A stretch of 64,000 nucleotides of DNA from a virus, in IMG/VR virus record IMGVR_UViG_3300018418_000008, positions 1-64,000 of that record; one strand, 5' to 3'. Under the pieces are notes generated by a model. The model searched no databases. It was not told where the DNA came from and saw only the letters and a list, made by a program, of their open reading frames with translations. Below are positions 16,866 to 25,622 of the stretch, one piece after another (the first letter of the stretch is position 1; every line of letters starts with the position of its first letter). The position numbers were made by a program, and so were the translations under genes.

Positions 16866-19800
16866 CTACTGTTATTTTCTTAATGTATTCTTTTTCTTTA
16901 TATGTAACAATTTGATCTTCGTCGGATAAACTAGTAGTAATAGTAGATTCGCCCGTATCTGTTACACGAACTAGCTGAGCAAAGTCTGTTATTCTTGCAC
17001 CTAGACCATATACTGACGGCCCTGTCGTAGCTTGTAATGCAATATTATACGACTTAAGACCTTGGCCTACGACTGCATTATCAATTCCAGCGTTTACTAG
17101 ATTGCCTGAACCGTTTTCAGTATTTACTTCTCTTTCACCAATACCAGATACCGATGAATTTGTAATACCGGCAAAACCTTGACCTCGAACTTCAACTTCA
17201 CCATTACCGTTAACAACACTGTTTTCTATTCCACCGACTGCAACAACAGATTTAACTTCTCTAATTACATTACCCACAACTTGCGAGTAAAGTGTAGGAG
17301 CATCATCAGCGGTCTTGGTTATTTCTCTTTCACCAATACCATTTACTTGTGATATCTCTGATTGAGATACACCATCCGTAAGATTAATAGTTCTCTCACC
17401 AATACCACTTGTTTCAGGAGGAGTAGTTGCAACAACAGCACTACTGTATGTTGTAATGATACGTTCACCGGGTGATGATACAATAGGTACAGTGGACGGC
17501 GTTAAATTACCACTTGTAGAAACAATTTGTCTTTCACCAATACCAGAAGTAGATCCAGTATTAACAGGAATATTATCGGCTGTTTGCGTAATTTGTCTTT
17601 CGCCAATACTATTGACGACGGCATTATCAGCAACCAAGCTTCCGGAAGTCTCATCTATTTGTCTTTCACCGACACTGTTGACCGATGCATCTTCTGCTTG
17701 TGATATTCCAGAAGTAATTACAATTTGTCGTTCACCAACACCAGATACAGAACTATCAGTAATACCTAAAACACCAGTCGCTGATGTTTCAATTATACCT
17801 GTACCACTTATTGAACCAGTGTTAACAGGTAGATTATCAGCTGTCTGTACAATAGTTCTTTCGACAATACCTACTAAGCTAGCATCTGTAGCTACAGCTG
17901 TGCCAACATATAGTGTGATAGTACGTTCACCCGGTGATGATACACTTGGTGTTGTAGTCGGAGCAAGTGCTCCTGATGTAGATGTAATACTACGTAAACC
18001 TATACCAGAAGTTGATCCATTAATAATGCCTAAAATACCAGCTGTACTTTCTATTTGTCTTTCACCGACACCTGATAATGTATGATTACTCTTAGCTGGT
18101 AAATTATCAGCGGTTTGTGTAATCTGACGTTCACTAATACCTGATACAGAAGCAGAATTAACAGGAATATTATCAGCTGTTTGTACAATAGTTCTTTCAC
18201 CGATCGCACTAACACTAGCATCACTTGCTTGCGCAAGATTTCCGGAAGTTTGATCTATCTGTCTTTCACCAATATCACTTGAAACAGAAGCATTGCTTGC
18301 TTGTAAACTGGTAGACGTAGAAACAATTTGTCGTTCACCGATACCAGATGTAGAACCAAGTGTTGATGCTGTTAATTGACCAGAACCAACTTTACCGGAA
18401 ATACCAATACCAGTTGTAGAACCAGTATTCGTTGGTAGATTATCGGCCGTTTGTACAACGGTTCTTTCACCAATAGCATTTACACTTGATATATCATATC
18501 CTGTGATATCTGCTGTCTGATTGATTTGTCGTTCACCGGTACCTGATGTAGATCCAGTTGCAAATCCAGAAAGGTCTGCAGTTTGGGTAATCTGTCTTTC
18601 ACCGGTACCTGATAGAGTATGATTACTCTTAGCTGGTAAGTTATCTGCTGTTTGAATAATTTGTCTTTCGACGATACCTACAAGCGTATGATCACTCTTA
18701 GCTGGAAGATTATCAGCAGTCTGTGTAATCTGACGTTCACCGACACCATCAAGCTCCGGAGGTGTTGTGGCCACAACCGCAGAACTATAAGTTGTAATGA
18801 TACGTTCGCCGGGTGATGATACGACTGGTATAGTTGATGGTGTTAGCGAACCATCAGTAGTCACAACAGTTCTTAAACCAGTACCAGATGCAGAACTATT
18901 AGCAATACCTAAAATACCAACAGCTAATGTTTCAATTGTACCTGTACCAGTTGTAGAACCTGTATTAGTAGGTAAGTTATCAGCTGTCTGTACAATAGTT
19001 CTTAAGCCGGTGCCAGATGTTGATCCTTCTGCAAAACCAGAAAGATCTGCGGTTTGAGTAATTGTACGTTCACCAACAGATGATATAGAACCGGTTACTA
19101 CTTGATAGCCATCTAAACCTGAATTAGTTATTATTTGTCGTTCACCAATACCAGTTGTAGAACCTGTATTAATAGGAATATTGTCAGACGTTTGTAATAT
19201 AGTTCGTAAACCAGTGCCTGACGTAGATCCTGTTGCAAATCCTGATAGATCAGCTGTTTGAGTAATTGTTCTTAGACCAGTTCCTACGAGTGTATGATTA
19301 CTCTTAGCTGGAAGATTGTCTGCTGTTTGAGTTACAGTACGTAAACCAGTGCCTGATGTAGATCCATCCTGAGCAACAACAGCTGAACTATAAGTTGTAA
19401 TAGTTCTTTCACCGGGACTTGATACAGAAGGTCCAGTTGATGCTAACAAAGAACCTGATGTTGATTTAATAGTACGTAAACCAATACCAGAAGTTGAACC
19501 AGCGGCAAATCCTGATAGATCAGCAGTCTGTGTTATAGTTCTTAGGCCAGATCCTACGAGTGTATGATCGCTCTTAGCTGGTAAGTTGTCAGCGGTCTGC
19601 GTAATCTGTCTCTCACCAATACCAACCGTAGATCCATCTTGAGCAACGACAGCAGAACTATAAGTCGTAATAATACGTTCGCCAGGGCTTGATATTACCG
19701 GGCCGGTAGAAGCTTCCAAAGAACCTGACGTTGATTTAATAGTACGTAAGCCAGTACCAGAAGTTGAACCAGCGGTAAATCCTGATAGATCAGCAGTTTG

Positions 19801-21177
19801 TGTTATTTGTCTCTCACCAATGCCGGACGATTCAGAATTAGCTATACCTAAAATGCCGACTTTAACGTCTTTACCTGCAAGACCGACGCCCGAAGTAGAA
19901 CCAGTATTTGTCGGTAAATTATCGGCTGTTTGCGTAATCTGCCTTTCAGCAATACCGACTAAACTTGCGTTACCAGCCTGAGCCAAAGAGCCAGAAGTTT
20001 GATCTATTTGTCTTTCACCAACACCAGTAGTAGATCCATTTTGCGCAACAACCGCTGTGCTATAGGATACTACAGTACGCTCACCGGGTGACGATACTGA
20101 GCCAACTGTAGATGCCGTTAGTGAACCAGAAGTAGAAACTATTTGCCGTTCGCCGATACCTACAAGTGTATGATTACTTTTCGCTGGTAAATTATCGGCA
20201 GTCTGAGTAATTGTGCGTTCACTGACGCCAGATAAACTAGCATTACCAACTTGCGCCAAAGAACCAGACGTTTGATCTATCTGACGTTCACCAATACCAG
20301 AAGTAGATCCATTGGTAATACCTAAGACACCAGCAGTTCTTTTAACCTGTCTTTCACCAATACCCGATGAACTGGCATCACCAGCTTGAGCTAAAGAACC
20401 TGAGGTTTGATCGATTTGCCGTTCACCTACACCTGAAGTAGATCCATTGGCAATACCTAAGACACCAGCAGTCCGTTTAACTTGTCTTTCACCTACACCT
20501 GAAGTAGATCCATTGGCAATACCTAAGACACCAGCAGTCCGTTTAACTTGTCTTTCAACAATACCTGATGTTGATCCGCTAGCAATACCTAAGATACCAG
20601 CAGTTCTTTTAACCTGTCTTTCACCGACACCAGATGTAGATCCATTGGTAATACCTAAGACACCAGCCGTTCGCTTAACTTGTCTTTCACCTACACCAGA
20701 TGTAGATCCATTAGCTATACCGCCAACACCAGCTGTTCGTTTAACTTGCCTCTCGCCAGTTGATGATAAACTTGCATTACCAGCTTGAGCTAAAGAACCT
20801 GAAGTTTGATCAATTTGCCGTTCGCCGATACCAGACGATGATGGAGGAGTAGTTGCTACAACAGCGGTACTATATGATACTACACTGCGTTCGCCCGGTG
20901 ATGATACTGAAGGACCAGTAGAAGCAGTTAACGAACCTGATGTGGATTTGACTGTGCGTTCGCCAATGCCTGAAGTAGATCCATTGGTAATACCTAAGAC
21001 ACCTGCCGTTCGCTTAACCTGTCTTTCGCCGACACCTGAAGTGGATGCATTGGTTATGCCAACGAAGCCGTGACCGGCTTCTTCTGATTTTTCTACGTAG
21101 CCGTGAGGAGTAACATATAAATCGCTACTGGCTGGGGTACCATCGTCGACGTATATAACACGTGTTAAATCACTCAC
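16861..21177 (-). CDS. Giant repeat protein, about 61 units of ~23 residues, 1438 aa
   Basis: The start codon is GTG at 21177, with GGGAG eight bases upstream. No in-frame ATG exists before it, because a TGA lies two codons upstream. After a short head (LTRVIYVDDGTPASSDLYV) the protein is built from about 61 degenerate units of 22-24 residues. The typical core is G-x-GER-(Q/T)-(I/V)-x-QT followed by a variable half such as ADNLPAKSNHTL or AGVLGITNGSTS. The last 150 residues are less regular. The alternating strand-turn pattern suggests a long beta-solenoid or fibrous stalk. No known family is recognised. T4 encodes its whisker protein fibritin immediately before gp13, so a collar-fibre role is possible, but only by position. 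Confidence 0.85.
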   Translation of the reverse strand: MSDLTRVIYVDDGTPASSDLYVTPHGYVEKSEEAGHGFVGITNASTSGVGERQVKRTAGVLGITNGSTSGIGERTVKSTSGSLTASTGPSVSSPGERSVVSYSTAVVATTPPSSSGIGERQIDQTSGSLAQAGNASLSSTGERQVKRTAGVGGIANGSTSGVGERQVKRTAGVLGITNGSTSGVGERQVKRTAGILGIASGSTSGIVERQVKRTAGVLGIANGSTSGVGERQVKRTAGVLGIANGSTSGVGERQIDQTSGSLAQAGDASSSGIGERQVKRTAGVLGITNGSTSGIGERQIDQTSGSLAQVGNASLSGVSERTITQTADNLPAKSNHTLVGIGERQIVSTSGSLTASTVGSVSSPGERTVVSYSTAVVAQNGSTTGVGERQIDQTSGSLAQAGNASLVGIAERQITQTADNLPTNTGSTSGVGLAGKDVKVGILGIANSESSGIGERQITQTADLSGFTAGSTSGTGLRTIKSTSGSLEASTGPVISSPGERIITTYSSAVVAQDGSTVGIGERQITQTADNLPAKSDHTLVGSGLRTITQTADLSGFAAGSTSGIGLRTIKSTSGSLLASTGPSVSSPGERTITTYSSAVVAQDGSTSGTGLRTVTQTADNLPAKSNHTLVGTGLRTITQTADLSGFATGSTSGTGLRTILQTSDNIPINTGSTTGIGERQIITNSGLDGYQVVTGSISSVGERTITQTADLSGFAEGSTSGTGLRTIVQTADNLPTNTGSTTGTGTIETLAVGILGIANSSASGTGLRTVVTTDGSLTPSTIPVVSSPGERIITTYSSAVVATTPPELDGVGERQITQTADNLPAKSDHTLVGIVERQIIQTADNLPAKSNHTLSGTGERQITQTADLSGFATGSTSGTGERQINQTADITGYDISSVNAIGERTVVQTADNLPTNTGSTTGIGISGKVGSGQLTASTLGSTSGIGERQIVSTSTSLQASNASVSSDIGERQIDQTSGNLAQASDASVSAIGERTIVQTADNIPVNSASVSGISERQITQTADNLPAKSNHTLSGVGERQIESTAGILGIINGSTSGIGLRSITSTSGALAPTTTPSVSSPGERTITLYVGTAVATDASLVGIVERTIVQTADNLPVNTGSISGTGIIETSATGVLGITDSSVSGVGERQIVITSGISQAEDASVNSVGERQIDETSGSLVADNAVVNSIGERQITQTADNIPVNTGSTSGIGERQIVSTSGNLTPSTVPIVSSPGERIITTYSSAVVATTPPETSGIGERTINLTDGVSQSEISQVNGIGEREITKTADDAPTLYSQVVGNVIREVKSVVAVGGIENSVVNGNGEVEVRGQGFAGITNSSVSGIGEREVNTENGSGNLVNAGIDNAVVGQGLKSYNIALQATTGPSVYGLGARITDFAQLVRVTDTGESTITTSLSDEDQIVTYKEKEYIKKITVA
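16990..21090 (-). repeat. Degenerate ~66-72 bp coding repeats (about 61 copies)
   Basis: These are tandem coding repeats whose units vary at synonymous and non-synonymous sites. Some higher-order blocks recur, for example the QVKRTAGVLGI units clustered at 20290-21030 and the QTADNLPAKS/N/DHTL units at 18060-20210. Two spellings of the variable half alternate, suggesting repeated duplication and shuffling. Confidence 0.85.
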
Positions 21178-21197
21178 CGATCATCTCCCATGCATAA

Positions 21198-21226
21198 CAA
21201 ACAGACCCGTAGGTCTGTTTGCTTTT
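21198..21226. terminator. Perfect 10-bp hairpin in gap before the repeat protein
   Basis: CAAACAGACC and GGTCTGTTTG flank a 4-base loop. CTTTT follows on the plus strand and TTATG on the minus strand. On the minus strand it could end transcripts of the small 133-residue gene, though the T tract is short. The stem is the most stable structure in this gap. Confidence 0.6.
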
Positions 21227-21239
21227 CAGTTTACCATGT

Positions 21240-21263
21240 GGGTAACTGAATATGTAGTTACCC
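21240..21263. terminator. Second hairpin (8-bp stem)
   Basis: GGGTAACT and AGTTACCC form a perfect stem around an 8-base loop, just downstream (minus sense) of the 133-residue gene. Together with the hairpin at 21198 it makes a double structure in the 101-base gap. The gap contains no TATAAATA box. Confidence 0.5.
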
Positions 21264-21278
21264 AAGAGATTCATACTA

Positions 21279-21680
21279 TTAAGCTGGAGCGGTGTAAGTA
21301 AGTGAGCTTACTGACAATGTGTCACCAGAACCAATCGCTGTAGATGACAGCTGAATAGAACCAGTACCAGTGTTATCGTCAGATACATCGCCTTGGAAAA
21401 CTACTGCTGCGTTCGAATCACGAACCTCAAACTTAGTAATTGTTCCTTCGTTACAGTTCGTATTAGCAGTGATGGCGTTAGCCGTGGCTACACCAGCAGG
21501 GTTACCACCGCCTGAACCCGACGCATCGAAAGCAGGATCACTAAAAGTAAGAGTTGCAACCGTTGCATCTGCAGCGGTCAAGAATACAAGCGTTCCAGCT
21601 GAAGCGCCACCGTCAATAAGGTCGACGACAGTATTAGTGATTGCGTCCCTGGTTGCTGTTGGATGTGTTAATGTCGCCAT
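21279..21680 (-). CDS. Small Thr/Ala/Gly-rich phage protein, 133 aa
   Basis: The ATG at 21680 has AGGAG nine bases upstream. The start MATLTHPTATRDAITNTVVD, then FDASGSGGGNPAGVATA and an all-beta remainder, resemble small phage proteins found next to head or tail decoration genes. I know no assigned function. It overlaps the 61-residue gene by 47 bases. It is probably a minor virion component. Confidence 0.75.
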   Translation of the reverse strand: MATLTHPTATRDAITNTVVDLIDGGASAGTLVFLTAADATVATLTFSDPAFDASGSGGGNPAGVATANAITANTNCNEGTITKFEVRDSNAAVVFQGDVSDDNTGTGSIQLSSTAIGSGDTLSVSSLTYTAPA

Positions 21681-21819
21681 TTAAACTATCTCCTGTTGAG
21701 TTTTTTTGCTTTAAATAAAGTTTAGCTACAGTGCCGTCGGCTTTCTTAACCTCTAGAACACCAGATAAACCAGCGCCTTTTAATTTTTCGGCTAATGTTT
21801 TATCTTTACCCGTAGTCAT
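21634..21819 (-). CDS. Small Lys-rich protein, 61 aa
   Basis: The ATG at 21819 has TGGAG about eight bases upstream and a TATAAATA late promoter just before it. The residues TLAEKLKGAGLSGVLEVKKA read as a real protein. The last 16 codons overlap the start of the next gene in another frame, and they carry that gene's ribosome site. Function unknown. Small size and overlap make this less certain than its neighbours. Confidence 0.6.
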   Translation of the reverse strand: MTTGKDKTLAEKLKGAGLSGVLEVKKADGTVAKLYLKQKNSTGDSLNGDINTSNSNQGRNH

Positions 21820-21831
21820 TATCTACTCCAT

Positions 21832-21839
21832 TATTTATA
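21832..21839 (-). promoter_or_regulatory. T4-type late promoter (TATAAATA)
   Basis: A perfect TATAAATA on the minus strand lies in the 31-base gap before the 61-residue gene. A second copy lies at 21904-21911 inside the gene upstream. Confidence 0.6.
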
Positions 21840-21850
21840 AGAATCAATTT

Positions 21851-22492
21851 TTAACTTGCGTTTCTAATGCTCAGAGAACCCCAATAATAAGTCGTCCCAG
21901 CATTATTTATAATACTAATTGTATAAACATCTATAGCACTGGCACCAGTAGATTCGGGTGGTTCTACATTTTCTGCCCAATATAAAGCTCCAGGCCAAGA
22001 TGCAGCTCGACTACCTGTATTATCTTGTTGATGTATAACAGTAATTGTTTGTGAATATCCTGATGCTGGACCATTAGAAAAACTAAAAGTAGTTGTACCT
22101 GCTCCAGCTACATGCCAGAAAACTGATCCGGCCGATAAATCTAATGCTGCTGTTGTACCAGATGATGTAATTATTTTTTCTCTAAAAGGTGCACCAGCCT
22201 CAATTGTACCACCAAACGGAGCAAACCGGACGGTGCCATCAGCATCTGCTTCAATTATTGGTACACCAGAACCATCAGCTGCAGCAAAAATTGTACCGCT
22301 CAAATCATTTGCAATTGAAAATAATTGGCCAGCCGACCCACTAAAATCGAGCGTAGTAGTTGTTCCATCATCTGTTACAGATAATGTAATTGGATCTCCC
22401 GATGTTCCGCCGCTTTTAAATTCGATCTTTGGATCATTGCTAGCGTTGCCATCATTTGGAGTAATTAATAGATCGCGGTCAGTAGTGGCCAT
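21851..22492 (-). CDS. Fibre-type protein with shared C-terminal module, 213 aa
   Basis: The N-terminus MATTDRDLLITPNDGNASND and the beta-rich body look like a short tail-fibre or appendage protein. The last 60 residues (YWAENVEPPESTG, then YYWGSLSIRNAS) closely match the C-terminus of the 392-residue protein at 32752 (YWAESVEPPSSSG, then YGSLSIRNA). This suggests a common attachment or trimer module. AGGA precedes the ATG, and a late promoter lies at 22515. Confidence 0.8.
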   Translation of the reverse strand: MATTDRDLLITPNDGNASNDPKIEFKSGGTSGDPITLSVTDDGTTTTLDFSGSAGQLFSIANDLSGTIFAAADGSGVPIIEADADGTVRFAPFGGTIEAGAPFREKIITSSGTTAALDLSAGSVFWHVAGAGTTTFSFSNGPASGYSQTITVIHQQDNTGSRAASWPGALYWAENVEPPESTGASAIDVYTISIINNAGTTYYWGSLSIRNAS

Positions 22493-22514
22493 TTAATCTT
22501 CCTATGTGTATAGT

Positions 22515-22522
22515 TATTTATA
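22515..22522 (-). promoter_or_regulatory. T4-type late promoter (TATAAATA)
   Basis: A perfect TATAAATA on the minus strand crosses the stop of the 467-residue gene, about 25 bases before the next ATG at 22492. Confidence 0.6.
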
Positions 22523-23921
22523 CGCCGTAATTTCCACGAGATGCATTAAAGTTTTGTAGTATTTCTGTGTCTGATAAAACTCTATTATAAAATTTCATAG
22601 AAGGTATTTCTCCTTGAAATCTTTGATTAGGATCAACAGAAGGAGTCGCTGAGTTGCTATCTAATTCTTGACCTACACAAATTCCATTTGCATATGCAAT
22701 CGAAAAAGTAGATGTTGTTGCACGCGTGCCGAGAGAAACCCCATTTATAAAGACTTCTACAGATCCTCCAGATCCTGTTGCTACAAAGTGATAATAGACA
22801 TCAGTCGTAGGTGTAAAACTCCACGTAACTTTAGCAGTATTTTCAAATTCTATATTGCCAGTAGTTTGTCTAAAATACCAAAGAAAATTATTTGCTGAAC
22901 CTGTTTGTAGAAATGTGTCGATATCACCACTACTCAATGCTGTTCTTTTTAACCATATATCAATTGTCCATGTACCAGACGAAGCCTGAGCAGAAAGCGC
23001 AGATGATTCGATGTCTAAACGTGACGTACTATTCGTAAAAGAAAATCTTTCTGGTAATTGCAAATCAGTCGTATTTGCAATAGAATATGTCAAATTAGTC
23101 TGTGTAATAGCAGCAGGATTAGGTGCTAAATCAACTATAGATTCTGTATTACTTCTAGTTTGAGTACTAGTTGCTGTCTTAGGTATAACATATTTAGATG
23201 GAGTATTACCTACTTCGAGCTGCCAATTAGCAACTTTTGTTATACCTCTTCCGCCATAATGACCATAATTATATTGGCTCCATGTGGCGTTCAAACCACG
23301 ATTTGCACCTATTGTAAATATACACCACAATCTTTCCCATGTATGTGTTCTTGTGTTATATTTTTTACCAGTTCCGGAACTATTAGATAATCCATCGTGA
23401 AAATTGTTTTGTGTTCCTGTCGTATTTTGACCATACAATCCACAGTTAGCTGATTTACTCGTATTTGTAGTCCATTGATCCCATGATATAACGTAATTAT
23501 CACCTAAACCTAAACCACATTTGGCTGGAGTATTGTAGCTGCCATCTATACCAAAACCAGCATACATCCATGATCCGTCACCAATGTCTCTCATCGTAAC
23601 GACCGGATAGCCTAATTCTTCTTCGTATGTCCAAATACCATGATATGTGTTTTTGTAATTTTGTACACCACTATTAATTTTAGATGAAATATTAGAGCCG
23701 GCTCTATTGTAAACTTTAATAGCATCATGATGATTTAGGGCCCATCTGCCGCCTGATACCGTTCCACTATAGCTAGAAAAGGCATCGGACTGCGTCATAT
23801 TACGATCAGCATTACCGTTTTCTTCGATATTTGTAGTAGGCGCACCTCGAAAACTTTTATCATTAAACATATCATAATAGAATGTCAATCCATTTGTAAC
23901 TATACTATTTTTTATAGACAT
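22518..23921 (-). CDS. LamG/concanavalin-like domain protein, 467 aa
   Basis: The C-terminal 180 residues show a LamG-type jelly-roll pattern: GTWTIDIWLKRTAL, then VYYHFVATGSGGSVEVFING, and a final FQGEIPSMKFYNRVLSDTEI, the usual last strand and helix. Such domains bind sugars, so this is a likely adhesin or appendage protein. The N-terminal half (MSIKNSIVTNGLTFYYDMFND) has aromatic residues and Trp-rich stretches resembling a second carbohydrate-binding fold. The start overlaps the upstream stop as TAATG, with GAGGT before it. Confidence 0.8.
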   Translation of the reverse strand: MSIKNSIVTNGLTFYYDMFNDKSFRGAPTTNIEENGNADRNMTQSDAFSSYSGTVSGGRWALNHHDAIKVYNRAGSNISSKINSGVQNYKNTYHGIWTYEEELGYPVVTMRDIGDGSWMYAGFGIDGSYNTPAKCGLGLGDNYVISWDQWTTNTSKSANCGLYGQNTTGTQNNFHDGLSNSSGTGKKYNTRTHTWERLWCIFTIGANRGLNATWSQYNYGHYGGRGITKVANWQLEVGNTPSKYVIPKTATSTQTRSNTESIVDLAPNPAAITQTNLTYSIANTTDLQLPERFSFTNSTSRLDIESSALSAQASSGTWTIDIWLKRTALSSGDIDTFLQTGSANNFLWYFRQTTGNIEFENTAKVTWSFTPTTDVYYHFVATGSGGSVEVFINGVSLGTRATTSTFSIAYANGICVGQELDSNSATPSVDPNQRFQGEIPSMKFYNRVLSDTEILQNFNASRGNYGV

Positions 23922-24823
23922 TACATTCTACCTCGAAGAGCGTTGTAAATATCATTTACTTCAGCAGCACTCAATGCTTCTTGCCATATACCAATCCATG
24001 CAATATCACCAGTAAAATAATTAACAGGTGAGCCACTTTGCGAATCAAAACCGATAGTAATAGGCCAATCATCACATCCATTTCCTACTGAGCCTGTAGC
24101 ATCAGTTGTAGCTACACCATTTAAATATTGTTTAAATCTATAATTGCCTACTTTGGTGGTAGCGGTACCTCCTGAAACAAATGTACCGGGATCTGATTGA
24201 GCATATGATATAGTACTGGTCGTTGCACCAGTTAAAGCAAAAGTTCCGTTATAGCCTGAAGGTGATAGACCTGATACGGTAATTCTATCATTTAATGGAC
24301 CAGACGCGTTATAAATAAAATTACCATTGTGAGTGACATTTAGAGTTGTTGTTCCAGAAGTGTGTGAACCACCAGTCACAGTATAAGTTAATGGTGGTCT
24401 TGCAACATAATCAACCACCATCGTAACATTAGCCCAACCATTGATAGAATGTGCCTGTGCAGCGGATCCGCCATAAACATATGATCTAAATTCATCACCA
24501 TCGTACCATATGCCCCACTCTGGTCCATAGTTGTCGGTAATGATAGGCTTATTTGCAGCGGTATTTAAAGTCGGTCTACATAAAACACTAACAGTAGATT
24601 GTCTATTATCAACTCCGAAACCATTTGGTGTAGATGGTGTCATCGTACCACTACTTGTACTTCCATTAAAAGTAAAATATCCAGCAGAATTATAAGTTAC
24701 ATTCGCGAGATTGAAGTTATTATTATATCCTGATATATCAGTCCATACTGTGCCTGTGCCCGGATAACTTTTTGAGTTACGAGCATCGACAAGACAACGA
24801 AGAAATTTTTGTGGAATTGCCAT
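23921..24823 (-). CDS. LamG-like appendage protein, 300 aa
   Basis: The N-terminus (FLRCLVDARNSKSYPGTGTV, WTDISGYNNNFNLANVTY) and C-terminus (YFTGDIAWIGIWQEALSAAE) form the outer parts of a LamG-type fold. Between them, about residues 139-215, a separate Thr/Ser/Gly beta module is inserted (TLNVTHNGNFIYN, then GYNGTFALTGATTSTISYAQ). It is a possible glycan-binding adhesin. The gene is coupled to both neighbours by TAATG. Confidence 0.75.
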   Translation of the reverse strand: MAIPQKFLRCLVDARNSKSYPGTGTVWTDISGYNNNFNLANVTYNSAGYFTFNGSTSSGTMTPSTPNGFGVDNRQSTVSVLCRPTLNTAANKPIITDNYGPEWGIWYDGDEFRSYVYGGSAAQAHSINGWANVTMVVDYVARPPLTYTVTGGSHTSGTTTLNVTHNGNFIYNASGPLNDRITVSGLSPSGYNGTFALTGATTSTISYAQSDPGTFVSGGTATTKVGNYRFKQYLNGVATTDATGSVGNGCDDWPITIGFDSQSGSPVNYFTGDIAWIGIWQEALSAAEVNDIYNALRGRM

Positions 24824-25512
24824 TAGCTCAGTGTCAAGGACGCTAAATGATGTCCTTGCCTCCCTGTATCATTTGTTGTAACCTGATTACTGGCGTCTAA
24901 AGTACCCGGCAATAATATTTTATATGACCAATCCATATTATCCAAAGTAACTTTGTTTTCGCCGTCGTAATATTCAGTCCAATCATTTGGAGTAAATGTT
25001 GGTATTGGATTTTGAATATAAGTTGTTTGTTGCCTACCTGTTAAAAAATATAATTTAAGGCGTACTGTATTTGCTGATACTGTAGCTGGAGAATCGGCGG
25101 CTATTGTAGAATTTAAAGAGCTTGGACCATCTGCAAAAGCAGTGTTACCTATTGTCACAGATGATATTGGAGCATTGCCTCTAAAAATATGAATAACACC
25201 AGAATAGTAATCGGCTAAGCTTGAAACAACACTTACTGAACCACTATCACCTGATTGCAAAATTCTATAGAATGTTTGTCCTTCAGGATATTCTGATCCA
25301 TCTTCATTTGTTACTATACTTGTCCATCCTGTTGGTGTACTAATGGTAATTGATGAATCCCACCATGCACTAATAATGGCCAAGTCGCCGGCTTGCCATC
25401 CAGTAGGAAAGGTAAAAGTCATGGTATTTTGTTGAGTACCCTCTCTTTCCATGTCTGAACCAATTTTTCGAAGAGCTCTTAAATTAGAAGTTGTTCCAAA
25501 TTTTACGGACAT
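24823..25512 (-). CDS. Structural or appendage protein, 229 aa
   Basis: This is an all-beta protein with the order TFTFPTGWQAGDLAIISAWW, then PTGWTSIV, then GVIHIFRGNAP, then RQGHHLASLTLS. I have seen this pattern in phage virion proteins but know no function. The ATG shares its A with the TGA of the 36-residue Cys-rich gene, so translation is coupled. It belongs to the appendage group around the LamG proteins. Confidence 0.75.
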   Translation of the reverse strand: MSVKFGTTSNLRALRKIGSDMEREGTQQNTMTFTFPTGWQAGDLAIISAWWDSSITISTPTGWTSIVTNEDGSEYPEGQTFYRILQSGDSGSVSVVSSLADYYSGVIHIFRGNAPISSVTIGNTAFADGPSSLNSTIAADSPATVSANTVRLKLYFLTGRQQTTYIQNPIPTFTPNDWTEYYDGENKVTLDNMDWSYKILLPGTLDASNQVTTNDTGRQGHHLASLTLS

Positions 25513-25622
25513 CAGTCGTCATCCTGATTTACTGCCGTATTCAATCTTTCTAATTCTTCATGACATTCTTGTGAACAACAAATATCTTCGCATTCACAAT
25601 GACAAATTGCACACTCATTCAT
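25512..25622 (-). CDS. Cys-rich microprotein, 36 aa
   Basis: This 36-codon gene lies between two longer ones. The residues are MNECAICHCECEDICCSQEC, then HEELERLNTAVNQDDD. It has seven Cys (positions 4, 7, 9, 11, 15, 16, 20) and two His (8, 21) within the first 21 residues, followed by an acidic helix. This looks like a metal-binding knuckle. The ATG overlaps the end of the 291-residue gene by 8 bases, and its TGA overlaps the next ATG by one base. It fills the gap exactly, as expected of a real coupled gene. Function unknown. A tail-fibre chaperone or metal-binding virion part is possible. Confidence 0.65.
   Translation of the reverse strand: MNECAICHCECEDICCSQECHEELERLNTAVNQDDD

Noticed and set aside
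17456-18085. 209-residue plus-strand frame inside the GERQ repeat gene
   Set aside because: It is an antisense by-product of the repeats, with no start signal and no separate neighbours.
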